From Aphelenchoides besseyi (lineage: Eukaryota; Nematoda; Chromadorea; Rhabditida; Aphelenchoididae), in assembly GCA_024699855.1 (NCBI GenBank), contig JAMPIQ010000003.1:6882001-6946000 (forward strand): a stretch of DNA of 64,000 nt, written 5' to 3'. The notes below the pieces were generated by a model, which worked only from the letters and a program-made list of their open reading frames with translations, was not told the origin of the DNA and made no database searches. Both the position numbers and the translations under genes were made by a program. Positions 10,968-23,922 of this stretch are shown in pieces. Within the stretch, counting starts at the first letter, position 1. Each line of letters starts with the position of its first letter.

Positions 10968-12574
10968 GTTGGAATTCGTTAGCAAAATAGCTGGAGTGGA
11001 AAAAATAAACGGAACCTTTCAAAATGAGGTCATCAGGAGCGGCGATGATGCACAACAAGAGTTTTCGTGTTTTTCCGCAGCAAAAGCGAAAAGAAACTTG
11101 AGCGGAAATCAGAACATGAGTGCCGTCCGATTGAGTGGACGGGAAAAAAGCGTAGAGATCAAACAAAAACAATCCTCACCGCAAAAAAAAGCTCCTCAAC
11201 ACGATCGGTAGCCATTCGAACGGATTTCTTGTTATAAATCGGCCTTTTGATCGCTTGGAGGACGGTGGTTAAACTCGGAACAAGATTTGAAAAGTGACAA
11301 AATGCGTCCATTTGTTGTGGACTCATGGTGCGTTTGTCGAGAGAGCACGATAAAAACCCGAAAATCGTGCTCCTTTGAGACCTTTGGTTGTCCCGGGGCT
11401 AACGCAAATGCAGCGATTCGAACGCAAAATTTTTGTTTGCTGACGCCAAGCGAGAGCGCTTGCACTGTCGATTCGCTTTGATTCCCTTCGTTTCATGACC
11501 CGACCAAAAACGTGGCTTCAATATCGTGGTGTGAAACGCTCCAGGCTTTTAATCACCGGAAATTATGGTTTAGAAGCTCCAAAAAAAGCCGAACCCAAAG
11601 TTCGAACACATCCGTAGAGTAAACAAAAAAGATCCCAAAACAAAAAGACGTTTCCGTCATCTCTTCGGACAGACGACGTTCGTGTCTTCTGTTTCCTGTC
11701 ACAAATGTGCAGACTGTAAAACTTAAACTTGAAGAGCGGAACATAAAAAACAATTGGAATCCGAACGGCATCTCACGCACAAAGGGGATCAGCATTGTGC
11801 AGAGAATGAGAGAGCGAACATCGCGCGACCGAGTGACTGTCGAGTTTCGACCTCTGAGTAGATTTCCCTCTCAATATGCGACCTTTTTTTAGGTCATCCA
11901 TCACATTTGCCGCGGCTGAGTTACGAGATTCGATTTGAGAATGGCAACTGAACTTTTTCAGTCGACGGCCAATTCAGTCGATGAACGAGCAAATTCGACA
12001 ATCAGGCGATGAATCACAAGAGAACGGGGCTTTTCGTCCGTCGTTCGCACCAACTCTTGTGGCAACACACTTTGATGACGAAGGAATCATGAGATGCGAA
12101 TGTTCGCAATGTTAAAGGTCGAAGTTAAGAGAACGTGTCTATCGATTTAATAGTACAAACATTAGAAATCTTGACATATTCAGATTTCGCAACAAACAAA
12201 AAGCGTTTCATTGTTTGTGCAGCCGAAATAGTTCTTTGATTCACGATACCACACGTACAGTTGTTCTCTTGGAACGATCGACTTGGAAGCCATTGTTGGA
12301 GACGAGAATCCAACTCTAACTGTCAATGCTCTTGCTATTCAACGTCATGTATGTTGCCGTTTGACATTTCCAGATTTGGACACATTGAATGTATAGTGAA
12401 TAGTGCAAAGTTTTACAAGAAACATAACAAACTGAGCAAGCGTTCTATTGGAGAGTTGTGGCCAAAAAAACAATCGCGTCATTGTTAGTTGCAAGTCGAG
12501 AATAAAAGATAAACAATCCAAGCGAAGTGTTCATTTTCAATCAACCTCCGTTTTTATCTTCTTCTATTGCACTT
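10968..12574. other. intergenic, nothing recognised
   Basis: Frames up to ~125 codons on either strand show no splice chain or domain motif. The region 12300-12530 is the likely promoter and 5' leader of the downstream secreted-peptide gene. Confidence 0.45.
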
Positions 12575-12863
12575 ATGATGCTGAAACTTTCAATCTTCTT
12601 TCTATTCACCTTCAGTCTTGTTCACGCTTATCCTCCATCCATCAGACGAGTTGCAAACATCGAAATAAGTCACGAGGCTCTAGTCCAGATGATATTGAAA
12701 AGATCGAACGAATGGGCGGTAAGTGATAACGAAAAATGAAAAAACAAGTGAATTTGATCTTCAGGACGCGCAAGAAGCCCGACTGCATCGATTGGAGAAT
12801 CTCAACAACATACAATCCCATCATCCGTCAATTAGAGTTTTTGAAATAGAACAACTCCACTGA
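12575..12863 (+). CDS. short secreted protein, possible peptide precursor
   Basis: Two exons (12575-12718, 12765-12863) joined in phase 0 give 80 residues. A strong signal peptide (LKLSIFFLFTFSLVHA) precedes YPPSIRRVANIEIS. Two dibasic sites (RR near residue 23 and KR near residue 41) bracket a ~16-residue segment, and RSNEWADAQEARLHRLEN follows. There is no cysteine. This layout suits a neuropeptide-like or small extracellular peptide precursor, but I recognise no known family. The frame also extends upstream to 12527. A poly(A) signal (aataaa) lies near 12920. Confidence 0.6.
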
Positions 12864-15522
12864 TCCTCCAAATGCTTTGTGTTGTACAATTTGGTTGTAA
12901 ATAAGAAATCGTTCTAAGAATAAAACCTTCCAATCGAATCGATTTACTGTCAAACTCCTTTCAAACCCGTCCACTAACCCGGTAATTACAAGCAGAAGAA
13001 CACCGACATCTTGTTTCCGTTACATGAATTCAAACAATTGTGATACACGCGTCATCTGCTCAATAAAAGTAGACCGGTCGAAGAAATCGTACAAGTTGTT
13101 GAGGCTAAGAACAGCGACTGTCAACAGCCATCAATTTTATTTGGTTGCCAAGCAACAAACTCGAAATTCACAGATTCGATTTGATGGTTGGAATTCGAAT
13201 GATCAACAAAAAGGTTCAGTAAAATACACGACGATGAAAATGCTGAAGATGGTTAGAAAGTTGCCAACATCTTTTTTTGATGAATTGGCGGGTCGTTGTC
13301 AACACAAGAACACGAGTTCGAAATATGTTTCTTCGTATGTTCACGTTGCTGAATTCAACGTTTCAAAAAGCGAAAGGTAAAACGAAGTCGAGTGGCTGGT
13401 TGGCAGTCTTGTTTTGCCTCAATTTGGTTCGTCCTTCACTCCCACGGGTTGTTTTTTGGTCATGACACTCGTCGTTGTTCTTGGCAACCAACTCCACGCT
13501 CATTTAGCGTACTGCTGTGGCTTGAACATTTTCAGTGGGCCGTTCAATGTCGTTGCAAAAGAACAGATTCAACTCAAATTCACAGATTTGTATCAGAACT
13601 AAAATTCATTTTAACATCAATCGGCAATTTAATTCAAAAGTTTATCTCTGAGTTGACGATCGATGTGTCTCTGTGGCATTCTCGTTATCTTTCAGCTGAA
13701 TGGCGTGGGCGCCGTGGATCCAAAAGTGAGAAGGCGGTTGCTCGTCCGGGAACGTTCTGCTGTGATTTGTTCTGCTGCTCGGATCTTCACTGGTGGCCAT
13801 TTGTCTCGGATTTTGAATTTTACGCTTTGATTCGTTTAGCTGTCCACTTGTTAATCAGTGGATTTCAGCGCGATTTCAACGTTCCCCTCGAGCAGTCGAT
13901 GATATTTGCAGATTTCGTTGGTGCCGGCACAACCGCTCCTTTCGACTACCAAGCACTCGCCGAAAACGACCACAACACTCGACGTTTTCTGATGAGTTCA
14001 TATCTTTCGCCTCTTCCCCAGTACTTTACCCCAAGGTAAGCATATTCACACGCAGTGATGGTACCTTTAATTTTGATGTTCAAAGTCGAAATAAGATAAA
14101 ATCAAACCGTCGAACGGAGAGCACCAAATCGAGCGACGTTTTCATTTGTCCGTTTTCCATCGAGTTTATTGCATCACAGATCCACGCGGCGATGAGAATA
14201 ATCGACGATGTGATTCGGTTTGTCACGCCTTTCGCTTGTTTCCGTCCGCTGACCTTCCACTCGTGAATCAGGAGCGTTCTATTAATCAAGATGCTCGAAC
14301 GTCATTTTGTCTACAAATGGGAATAACGTTCGTTCGTTTGGCCTCAGTTTAGTTCGATTGATTGGTTTGTCTTGAGCGTCTCAACAAACGTCATTGCAAT
14401 CCGTCGAGATTCGTGTCATTTCTTTGTATTCGAGAATGCGCGCAACTTTCGATATCAACGAGCAATCGGATGGTGAAATTCAAGCGGCGTTTTTCCAAGA
14501 ATTTTAACAGCGATCGAATGAAATTGATGAGTGTGTTTGATCGGAATGCAAATGCCCCGACAAAGTCCATCGATTGAATGAATTAAAACGGCGATGCAGG
14601 AAAAGTTTTCGTGGTGTTTGCATCGACGGTTGTAAATTTGGAAACGATTATTGTCGCGTTTTATTGCTGGGAAGCGCGCTAATACGCGTGTTCGACGACA
14701 TCTGCGCTCATGTAAACGGCGTCTTCGTGTTGCAAATCAGACGACTGATCACCGGCTGTTCGTGGCAAAAGCGGAGCATTCGAACGTACCGTCAGGTAGT
14801 TGGCTTCGCCGGTGAGGTGAAAAGATTCGCACGTTTGTTTTTAAAAGAGAATTGACGTTTACGATCGCCGTGAAATCGACGGTCATTGTGCTCGTGGCTT
14901 CGATGCGAATTTGTTTTCATTCCGCAACAATCGTAATAACTGAAACATGAGATTGTGCGGACGCCTCGTATAACCTTTTGGTTTCTTCCGTTTGTTTAAC
15001 ATTTCGAGCTCAGAAACAACTTTGTTCCACTTGTGGTGGAACCATCGGATTGAGTGCGGGCAGCTGATAACGTTGAGAGTCGATTTGACTGCGGCAACTT
15101 GTTTTCAACATACACGCAATCAACTTCGATTTGTTTTGTTGAAGTTCCAAAACTTTTTTCAAATGAAACAAACAGGTGTCTCGAGTTCTTTTAAATTTCA
15201 CTCTTCCAACCAAATTTCCGCATTTGTTTCGCCTGAACCGATCGCCATTTTACGACTCGCTGATGCTCTCCGTCTGACTAACAAGAAAAAGACAAATGGC
15301 TCAGCAGCGAAAGATCGTGCGGTGTTGTTCCAAAAGTGTTCGAAACGTTTAGAGAGCTCTCGGTCCATTGGTTTTTAAGAATTCGATCGAAAATATGGAC
15401 GAGTGTTTTTGCTTTCGAAACTTCAATTGACTTTAACTCTAATTTAGGTCCCGCAGTCGTTCGTACGTCGATTTGCGTGCTGCCGCTTTGGCAGATCCAG
15501 CGAATAGTCCCGATTCGTTAGC
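12864..15522. other. upstream region of zyxin; possible 5' exons
   Basis: A strong donor (CCAAG|GTAAGC) ends a frame at 14035, and an acceptor (TAATTTAG|G) sits at 15447, 75 nt before the zyxin ATG. An exon at about 13899-14035 spliced to 15448 is therefore a plausible 5' leader. The frame over this junction (from ATG 13899) is open, but in a different register from zyxin. The 215-codon frame at 13392-14039 otherwise shows no domain. The rest is unassigned. Confidence 0.4.
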
Positions 15523-18500
15523 ATGTCTGGAATCCCGCCAGCGCCGCCCCCTCGTAAACTGACTATAGATTTGCACAAAAGTATACTGTCATTTACAGCA
15601 CCTCCGAAATCCGTTGTACAGCCAGCCAAACCGATATTGGCACATAGCAAACGGCCACCAGCCAATAGTAACAACTTCGGGAGCGTACGTGCCACCGGTA
15701 ATATTTTCATGCAAATGACAATGTTGATTGTTCTTAAAGAAACGAGAAAGGGCCCCTTTGCCGGAGTGGACAACGAGACATTACAGCGCGCTTCCGCTCG
15801 TTTGCGTCCGACCCAGTACAATCAATCGATTCTATCACGTAAATCCAAACTCTGTAACTGTTCAATTCTGTGATTCAGGTGGGGAAGAATCGATTTTGGG
15901 ACGACCGATTGAAGTTTCTTCTGGAGGACATCGGTCGTTTGAGTCGAAGCATGACCCGTTGGCCGAGCATCAAGCCGGAACAACGTTACATGCTTCGGGC
16001 GTTGGCGCCGACCAACATAGTTCGAGCAACTTCAATGTGCGATATTCCGTTCCGGTTTGCTCATAAATTTGCACACAAATGAACATCAAAAGCTTCAGAT
16101 AAATCAACAACCACAAAGCACCACCTATTCTTCCACCAATACTTATAGTACTAATTACGATCTAAATTCACCGCCTAGTTACGCTCCTCCGCCAATTCCA
16201 CAAAATAATGAGAACAATCAAATCTATTCATCGCATACGACTTATTCTTACGTTTCACCTCCACAACAACAACAATCACGAGACTTCAGTTATGTCACTC
16301 GTTTAGCAAACGATTTTAATCCAACGAACAGCAATTACACGCAATCATCTTACCAAACAATACCAACTAACGGGTTAGTTGTTTTTCATGAAGTCAAAAT
16401 GGAAACTCGATTTCAGTAACGGAATTCAAACCTACAAAACATACACGTCGACAACTTCAACTCATGTTGGTGCCAACGATTTACCATCTAACAGGTAAGT
16501 AAGAGCCTATTGTGATTGTATATAAAGAATTTCCAGTCGACTTGGCCAAAATCTAATCGGCAATCCGAAGGAATTCATACACGACTTTGCAACTCGAACA
16601 CCAGTTGCCGTTCTTTCACCAACACAAATGACTCCTGTTACCGCCAATGCATCCAACTATTCGTACACTTCAACCTATCGCACCACAACTCCCGTTCAAA
16701 AACCGTTGAGTTATGCTGAAGAATTACGCAACTCAGGCAAGATTTTCAATCGTACTGTAAAGCCAAAATGTCACGTTTTTGACGGCTCCAAGTTTTTATA
16801 GTTTTGCTGTTTAATCTTCAAAGTCATAGGGTTGGATACAATGTCGATATCCAACGCCAAAAAGTGAATTCGAAAGTTGGCATCTGTCCAAGTACTTCCG
16901 TCTCAGTTTCGTCTCTCTTTTTGTTCGGAAAATATAAGAAGATAAATTTCCGGGTTACATTGTCTATTCACAGACGCACTCATTGAATTAACTGCTTTAT
17001 ATCGTTCCTTTTCAGCGTTAACTGAACGCCAAAAGCAGTCGAACCAATTCCAAAATTCTTCTATTCCCGAACGTCAAGTACCGAATTCATTCCACAGTCT
17101 CTACGAGGTTTGTTTTTCACAGAACGTCGTGAATTTATGTCTTGTCATCAATTTATTTTGCTTAGTATTGAACTTTGAAAATCACTTGCAAATCTCGAGG
17201 GAAAACGAATGACCGTAAACTAAGTTTTGATGTTGAGAATAATTGAACACGTTCAAGACTTCGGAGATGTTTTTGCATTTGGTTGTCAATTTGCAAACGG
17301 AAAGCTCTTTTTACTCGGGATTTATCGCGTGTCATCGATTCAAACACGACAAGATGCAGCACGTTCAAATTATTGGCCTCCATTCCCGGCGGATTCAGAG
17401 GTCTTGGTCGTTGCATTGTGTCTTGAAGATATTCCGAATTTCTGTTTTTTGATTTGCATTCTCCCATCTGCTGCAATTTTCGACTACCAATCATCTTTTT
17501 CTAGCTACGATAGTCGATTTCATTTAAGTTTGAACGAAGGAAAGAAACAAAACGATTGCAGTTTCCACAACTTTTGCTTCTTTTCGTCTGCAAACAGTCG
17601 ACCTCATAACACGCAATCCAGAGGGCTAAATTGAGAGAACGGTTATTTTTGGAACATGAAAAGATTCTTTCAAATTCCGCTTGTTGCTAATCGCCTTCTA
17701 TTGTTGTAAACGTTTGCAGTTGACGCGCGAAAGGAATCGAGTTTTGACGGTTAAATTGCAGGAGACGACTCAGAATACCACTCGATCAACACAACAGGTG
17801 GACAACCTGATCGAAGACATGGAAATGCGATTGAGAACCGGAAGAGGTCAGTGCGATACAAACATCTAAAAGAAAGTTCGAAGTCTTCGTAACCAATCGC
17901 CCAATAGCTTTGAATTTGAAAAGTTGAAACTTTGAAGCTTCGGCTGCTGTTCAAATTTTATGGTCTTCCGACAAGTGAATGTGACGCGAAAGTTTGACGC
18001 GCATAGTTCGAGATTTTTTGTTGATTGACACATTCTCTTGGACTCTCAAACAGTGAACTTCCGCGTGACAAAGTGGAAATCGAAATCGAGTTGCATGTTT
18101 ACAACAACTCCGATAAAACACTTAGAAGAACCGTTGAACTTCCGATTTTTTCTTTGAATTTGTTTGCTATGAAAAGTGAAGAGCACACAGCTGTTCTTTT
18201 ATGAACACGAATTGAGCGTAAGTCGACTTTTTGCCTGTTCATCATGACCCTCTTCCAAAGACACATTCCCGCCTACGATCTGATCGTTTCACGTGTTTGA
18301 TCGATCGGTCGAAGATCGAACGGATCACACAGTTGGTTGAACGGCCTTCTGCCGCATGTTCACTAATTACTCGGAAGAAGCGAATCTCCATGGCCGATGA
18401 TTGTTGTTTACGAGTTCTCACCTCGTTTTTGAGCTCCATTTGATTCTTTGTGTCCGCAAATTCAAGATTTTTGACATCACATTTGGATGCTTATTTCGAA

Positions 18501-21500
18501 CGAATTTGAAATGGAAAGAAAGTTATGGCTTCGAAGTTGGCGTCGCGTTCCGGCGATCGTGGTCTGATTCACGAGCCAGCGGAATGATTCGAATTTCGAT
18601 TTGACTACTCCAACTGCTCGTTTTGTTTTAGCGACAATCTCGTTTTTGTTTTCAATTCTAAATCCAATTGCAAAAGTTTGACTTTCTATTTTTACTCAGT
18701 CAACTTCGCCGTTGACTTCATCGTTGGCTTTCAAGTCAATTCCCACGCGACGTGTTTCCAACTTCTCTCTCCGTTTGCATCAAAACAACTGCCGTATTGT
18801 TTGAACTGATGGGATGAAAGACAATTTGTCATTCGTTCTCTAAAGATGGAGGTCGAAATACCGAAAAATTGAAGCGAATGAAGACGTCGCAACTTTCTAA
18901 GGAATTACGAAAACACCAGTGCTTTCAATGCAACACGAATCAGAGCGTTTATAACAAGTGAAATGATTCCCACAGTTCATTTCCTGGAGTTAACATGTTA
19001 ACGAAACCGGAAGTTTGATCTGAAGGCCTTCGCACACAATTCGTGAAAACTTTCTACCAATTAGTTTAATCGAATGTTGCAAGAACGTCGGAGATTTGCT
19101 ATCTTTTTGATTCGACAGATGAACGTTCGTTCTTAATCCCAACGGTCGGCAGCCATATTGATAGATCTGAACAAGGAAGAGACAACATTGAAATTTAGAC
19201 AACCATTTAGATAAAATCTAATCTGTGGGCATGCATCTGGTTGTCCTCTTTTTATTTGTTGCCTTTTCCATTGGCCACAAGTTTAAACTTCATTTCAATT
19301 GACGAATCTTACTGTTCTTAACTCCGCGGCTTCGGTGCTTAAGTTTGTTGGTTATCGTTTTTTCGGTTTGAATGCAAACCGATTCGAGGGCAAATGCTGC
19401 GCGGTATGTTGATCCAAAAGATTAAACCGAAGATTTGATGATTCTCGAGTTTTTTTGCAGTCACTCGTGTTTGTTTCACGTCTTTACGGCTTCCACTTCG
19501 CTGAATTCATTCGGTTTTCAATTCGACTAATGACTTCTAGACTCAATTACGAGATTAAACTAACAAATTCGCCAATAACAACTTTGTTATGCCATCGGAA
19601 AATGACCGGCTGAATTGCAAAACAACTGCGAATTTTCCGAATGTTTGCAGTTTTTCCGGAAATGCGGATTTGAATGCGCAACAGATGGATGCTGTGGTGA
19701 GGGAGTATATTTGAAGAGGTTCGGCGTGCGCTCGCGGCTCATCTCCGCTTTGCTTCGTGTGTTTCTCCATTTTCTTTTTCGTATTAAAAAGTTAATTGCA
19801 ATGTGCAAGTGCAGTTTTTGGCGCTTCAATCGACCATCCATTCGCCTGACAGTCATTGGTTTCGTTCTGCGGATTTCTGACAAGATCTTCGTTTTGTTCG
19901 GACGTGGAAATCGTGTTAACTCTCGACTAAATTGTTCACGTTTACAGTTGAACGATCAATAGTTCGGTTTCATTGGATTTGCAGTGAAGACTAATGGCCG
20001 ACGAGCAACCCGGTCAGTTTGTTTGTTTGGGGGAAAGGCCGTTTAGAAAACACGGAGGCTGAATGCAGAAGAATTCTCCGACTTGTGTATAGCCCATTAA
20101 TTCGTACATGTTTAATGGACGTTAAGCGTATTCCCAAATCTGCCTGAGACTCATAATTCGTGTCCAATGAAACTAATTTCCCGCTCCAATGGTCGTAAAT
20201 CGTCTTCTTTACATAAGGAATTGTAGGAAACCAACAAAAAGATCCTGGCATTAATGCGACTTAATCCCTTTCAAAGAGTTGTTTTTAACAAAGAAATGAA
20301 GCTGTTAAGAAAATTAGACAAAACTGCTTGCTAGTTCCGCATGGCACGAGATCGATTGGGGAAATGAAAACGTGAATTTTTGAGTGTGAGAAATTTGACA
20401 TCTGCAAACTTTCCGCTCCAGTCCGGTCGAATTGTTCTCAATGGAAAATGCATGAGGTTGACGGCCGCTTACTTAGTGGGAACTGTGGGGTTTGGCGCTT
20501 CATCAAAAACGACTATTTTGATGAAAAAACAGCCGACAGGTGAATGGCAATTGTGGTTTGAACGGAGCATTTGACTCTTCTATGAACGCTTCAAGTCAAA
20601 ACTAAACTGTCAACAAGCCAACGCCCCTTGGGGTGTCGAGCTTTGAGTTTGTGCCTCCGGTTCGTCGCCACTTTGCCACATTTCGTTTGTGTGCCGTCAG
20701 TCGGCGCTGGTCGTCAGTATTCTGAATTGACTATTCAAAAAAGAATAATCTTTCTATTCTGCTCACGGTTTAAACTCAACTTTCCGTCGTTAGAAGTTCC
20801 GTTTTGCTAGAGAACGGACGGTCCCGTTTGGAGCGTTTTTCTTTTTGAACAAAGAAAACTCTTTTACAAAACTTTTTTTCGTCAACTTCGTTTTTTGGTT
20901 ACTGATCAAGTTTATGAACTTTTGCCAACCATCGCTATTTTAACAACCACTATCGACTATCGACTAGTAGCATGTCTGACGACGAATGTAAGCGCCTTAA
21001 TTTTCTTACTGTCAATGATTTCGCTCAAATCGTTTCACCTTTAAATCGCAAACAATTTGCGCATATTAAAGGAAGTTTGAAAGCTGTTGCGCAAACAAAT
21101 AAAGTTCTCAACTAGAACCAAATTTGATGTAATTTGAAGATAATTATGTTCGGCTATTTAGATATCTGTGCGAAATGCTCAACGCCCATCGTTGGTGACA
21201 CACCGGGAGTTACTGCTTTAGGTGAGTGAACTCAATCGCACGCCATCGTTTAATTGTAATCGTATCTGCAGGCAAACCGTTTCACGTTCACTGCTTCGCA
21301 TGTGATGTCTGTTCCAAACAACTCGCTGGATGCTCATTCTATAACGTTGATGGAAAGAATTTGTGTCAAGTGGACTATATGGTAAGTTCATCGTCAAGAT
21401 CTATAAGCTTTTTGAATCTTGGAAGTAACCAGTGATTCAACTAAACATTCACAGCAGGACACAAATTTGTTTATTTTGTGCCCTGAAAGCACAAATGTTC

Positions 21501-22050
21501 CATTCTAAGCTTCCGAACTTACATACCGTACACAAAATGGTTTTCAGAATTCGTTGGAAAAATGTAAAAAGTGCGAGACTCCAATTACGCAGAAAATTCT
21601 TCGAGCGTTGGGCCAAGCTTTTCATCCCGAGTGTTTCACGTGTCCGGGATGTCAAAAATCACTCGATGGTATTCCATTCACTGTGAGCAAAGAGAACGTG
21701 GCTTATTGTTTGGATTGCTATCATGAGTTAGTGGTTCAAGTTTTTCAATTGGTTTTAACCTTCTCGTTCAGACGTTTCTCACCACGTTGTGCCGCCTGTT
21801 TGAAAGCAATTGCGCCAACTGGAAACGAAACCGAAGTTGCACGTGTGGTTGCACTCGACAAAAGTTATCACGTTTCATGTTACGTTTGTGAGGTGAGTTA
21901 ACGAGCACACACAGTGTTATCAGTATCTCTGGGCTTTAGGATTGTGGACTACAACTGAACTCGAAAATCGAAGGCCACGCTTGTTACCCACTCGAATCCC
22001 ATCTCTTTTGCAAAAATTGCAATTTGAAGCGTTTGAAAGCCGTCAGTTAA
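15523..22050 (+). CDS. zyxin/LPP-family LIM protein
   Basis: Fourteen coding exons: 15523-15553, 15599-15697, 15740-15838, 15879-16054, 16099-16373, 16417-16494, 16537-16736, 17016-17107, 17720-17846, 21162-21221, 21272-21381, 21548-21726, 21772-21892 and 21940-22050. The product is 585 residues, near vertebrate zyxin length. The N-terminus is Pro-rich (MSGIPPAPPPPPPKS), the middle is Ser/Thr/Gln/Asn-rich, and QQVDNLIEDME matches the short helix preceding the LIMs in zyxin. Three LIM domains follow, with diagnostic KILRALGQAFHPECFTC, SLDGIPFTV and VVALDKSYHVSCYVCEDCG. Zyxins link actin to adhesion sites and muscle dense bodies and also enter the nucleus. Intron 7 (16737-17015) is GC-AG. A second first exon lies at 20972. 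Confidence 0.85.
20972..20987 (+). other. candidate alternative first exon for a LIM-only zyxin isoform
   Basis: ATGTCTGACGACGAAT is followed by a good donor (GTAAGC) and ends in phase 1, exactly as the upstream zyxin exon (ending 17846) does. Spliced to 21162, it would encode MSDDEY joined to ICAKCSTPI, giving a protein of only the three LIM domains. It sits 174 nt before that exon, near the end of a 3.3-kb intron, so an internal promoter is implied. Confidence 0.6.
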
Positions 22051-22459
22051 CTGCCTGGTCAATTGGACTATTTCCGAGAACCAAATTCATCGAGTTTCCA
22101 AATAACCATTGAATCTAAAGTTTTATTTTGAACGAACAAAAACAGTTCGTTTCATGCTTTCTATTAAGTAGTCAATAATGTTGAATAGTGCCAATGTTCT
22201 CTAGTCGATGCTGCTACTCCTCTTGTCCGTCCCCTTCTTGCTAATTGTCCAAGTTATACACTCATTTTTAGATTTTCTTAACGTAATTCCTGTTAAAATC
22301 GTTTTGTGGAATAAAATTGGTGCAAACTTAAGTGAATGAAACTGAATTTGCATAATCACAACACAACGTTCTCTCATTCGAGTTGTCAGTCGTGATCGTC
22401 GTCGATCTCAACGACTGGACGTTGCTTTTCTGCTTCGACTGATTGCAATCGAACTGACG

Positions 22460-23922
22460 ATGTTGAAGTTCGGTTTCAGTTGGGGCGTTTTCTTGACGTT
22501 TGTGTTCATTTCCGAGTATGTGAGCGCGATGGAATCCGATAGTTGTTTCAAGAAAGAGGACGAAAAGTAAGTTGTTTGGAGTCTAATCACACGACGAATA
22601 AGTTTTAGTTGGGGTGTTTGGAATGGAAATTGCACGGGAAGCGAGGTTTTGGTTGTTCCCACTCAAGAATTGAATGTCACTGTCGATGGTATGCATGTCA
22701 ACAAGTTAGCACAAAAGTGAGTGTTGATTTTAAAAGAATAAGGTTTTCAACTCTTTTAGTCTCACTTACTCGTTTGGTGGATGTTCAATGACCGTCTGGT
22801 ATCAACCTCAAGCAGGATCGTTTACGTACAACAGCATTGGTAGATTTTTGTTTGAACCAAATGATCTAATCATTTTTATAGCTGTGGGATTTCCGCTCGA
22901 CATTACGATCACTCCGAATCAAATCACGCTTAAATCCAGCACGGTGTCTAAGGTTGATTGTTCGTCAACTCCCGTTCAATTCGAAAAGATTAGCGGTGGG
23001 AACAAGATTGAAATCAATTACAAGCCGGAAAATGCAAGCGAAGCTTACTTCAAAATGAAATACGTGAGTTATCTGAATATTCAAATAATTTTGTTTGTAG
23101 AACGCAGGACTTTATGACGGGCTATCTAAGGAAACAACCGACATCGCATGGATTCTCTTCATTGTTGGCTTGGTTCTGTTCGTTTTGCTTTTGATGAGCG
23201 TTATAGTTCTCGTCGTTATCTTGGTTCGCTTGAAGAATGCCGAAAAAAAGTTGGATGAACAACAACCGATTGAAACGCCCATCAACGAATCGAAATTCAG
23301 CACGGCTGTTGGAAATGAAGATATGAAAACTACTCCAACCACTGGGGGAACTGGTGATACCAAGATTACCGCTACTTTGATCAATACGGTAAACACAAGT
23401 GTATTTGCTTGTAATTGTTCGACTTTACAGGCTGAACCCAACAAAGCTCATCCACGTACTGTTGAAACTACGATTAAAAGCGCTGATCTTCGTACCGCTG
23501 AACCGAAAAATTCCGTTGAAAAGATGGCGCTTAAGCCACGTGCAATGATTTTGGATGAGAAAGCGAAATATATTGGCCAAGGCCACAAGGTCAATCAGAT
23601 TTGAAATGCAATAATAAACGTTTAGTTCAGGTCGGAATGGATGATTATCCAACTGTAAGTCTAAATTACGTGAACTTAATAAGACTTGTTTTTGTTTGGA
23701 TGGACGATGTGGTTTCGGATTTCGATGTCACGGTGACCGCTCAAGAAGCAACCAAAGCGAAGACGGCTGAAAACAAGAAGAAATTAAAGCGCACCGTATG
23801 TTTCTTGTCGATGCAAATCAACTGAATCGAAAGTTTAGATGTCGAACGAGAACTTCACTTTCAATCCGGTGAATAAGCCGCTTCGTTCGCAAGAGAAGAA
23901 AACTCTTGGAAACATCGACTGA
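22460..23922 (+). CDS. type I transmembrane glycoprotein, unknown family
   Basis: Eight exons (22460-22566, 22609-22716, 22760-22839, 22882-23063, 23101-23388, 23431-23589, 23631-23795, 23839-23922) give 390 residues. There is a signal peptide (SWGVFLTFVFISEYVSA), then an ectodomain of about 185 residues with several N-x-T/S sites (NCTG, NVTV, NLTY) and a few cysteines. One long hydrophobic helix follows (AWILFIVGLVLFVLLLMSV...), and a cytosolic tail of ~150 residues is rich in Thr, Lys and Glu. Exon 7 has a donor-like GTAAGT at 23655, but the frame runs through it unspliced. The ectodomain layout recalls LAMP-like proteins only loosely. Confidence 0.7.

Noticed and set aside
13392..14039. 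215-codon plus-strand frame as a gene of its own
   Set aside because: The first half has mixed composition and no motif; only its last ~140 nt has a good donor, so it is treated as a possible leader exon of zyxin.
15448..16082. Second register as the true zyxin N-terminus
   Set aside because: The MSGIPPAPPP register gives a Pro-rich start once the 45-nt intron is removed and joins the later exons through a typical 44-nt intron; the other register stops there. Kept as a finding only.
17108..21161. Many 60-130 codon frames in the long zyxin introns
   Set aside because: They lack start/splice context and domain motifs apart from the 17720-17846 exon and the 20972 first exon.
23655..23683. 29-nt intron in the type I membrane gene
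   Set aside because: Removing it breaks the frame, whereas reading through is open and joins correctly.
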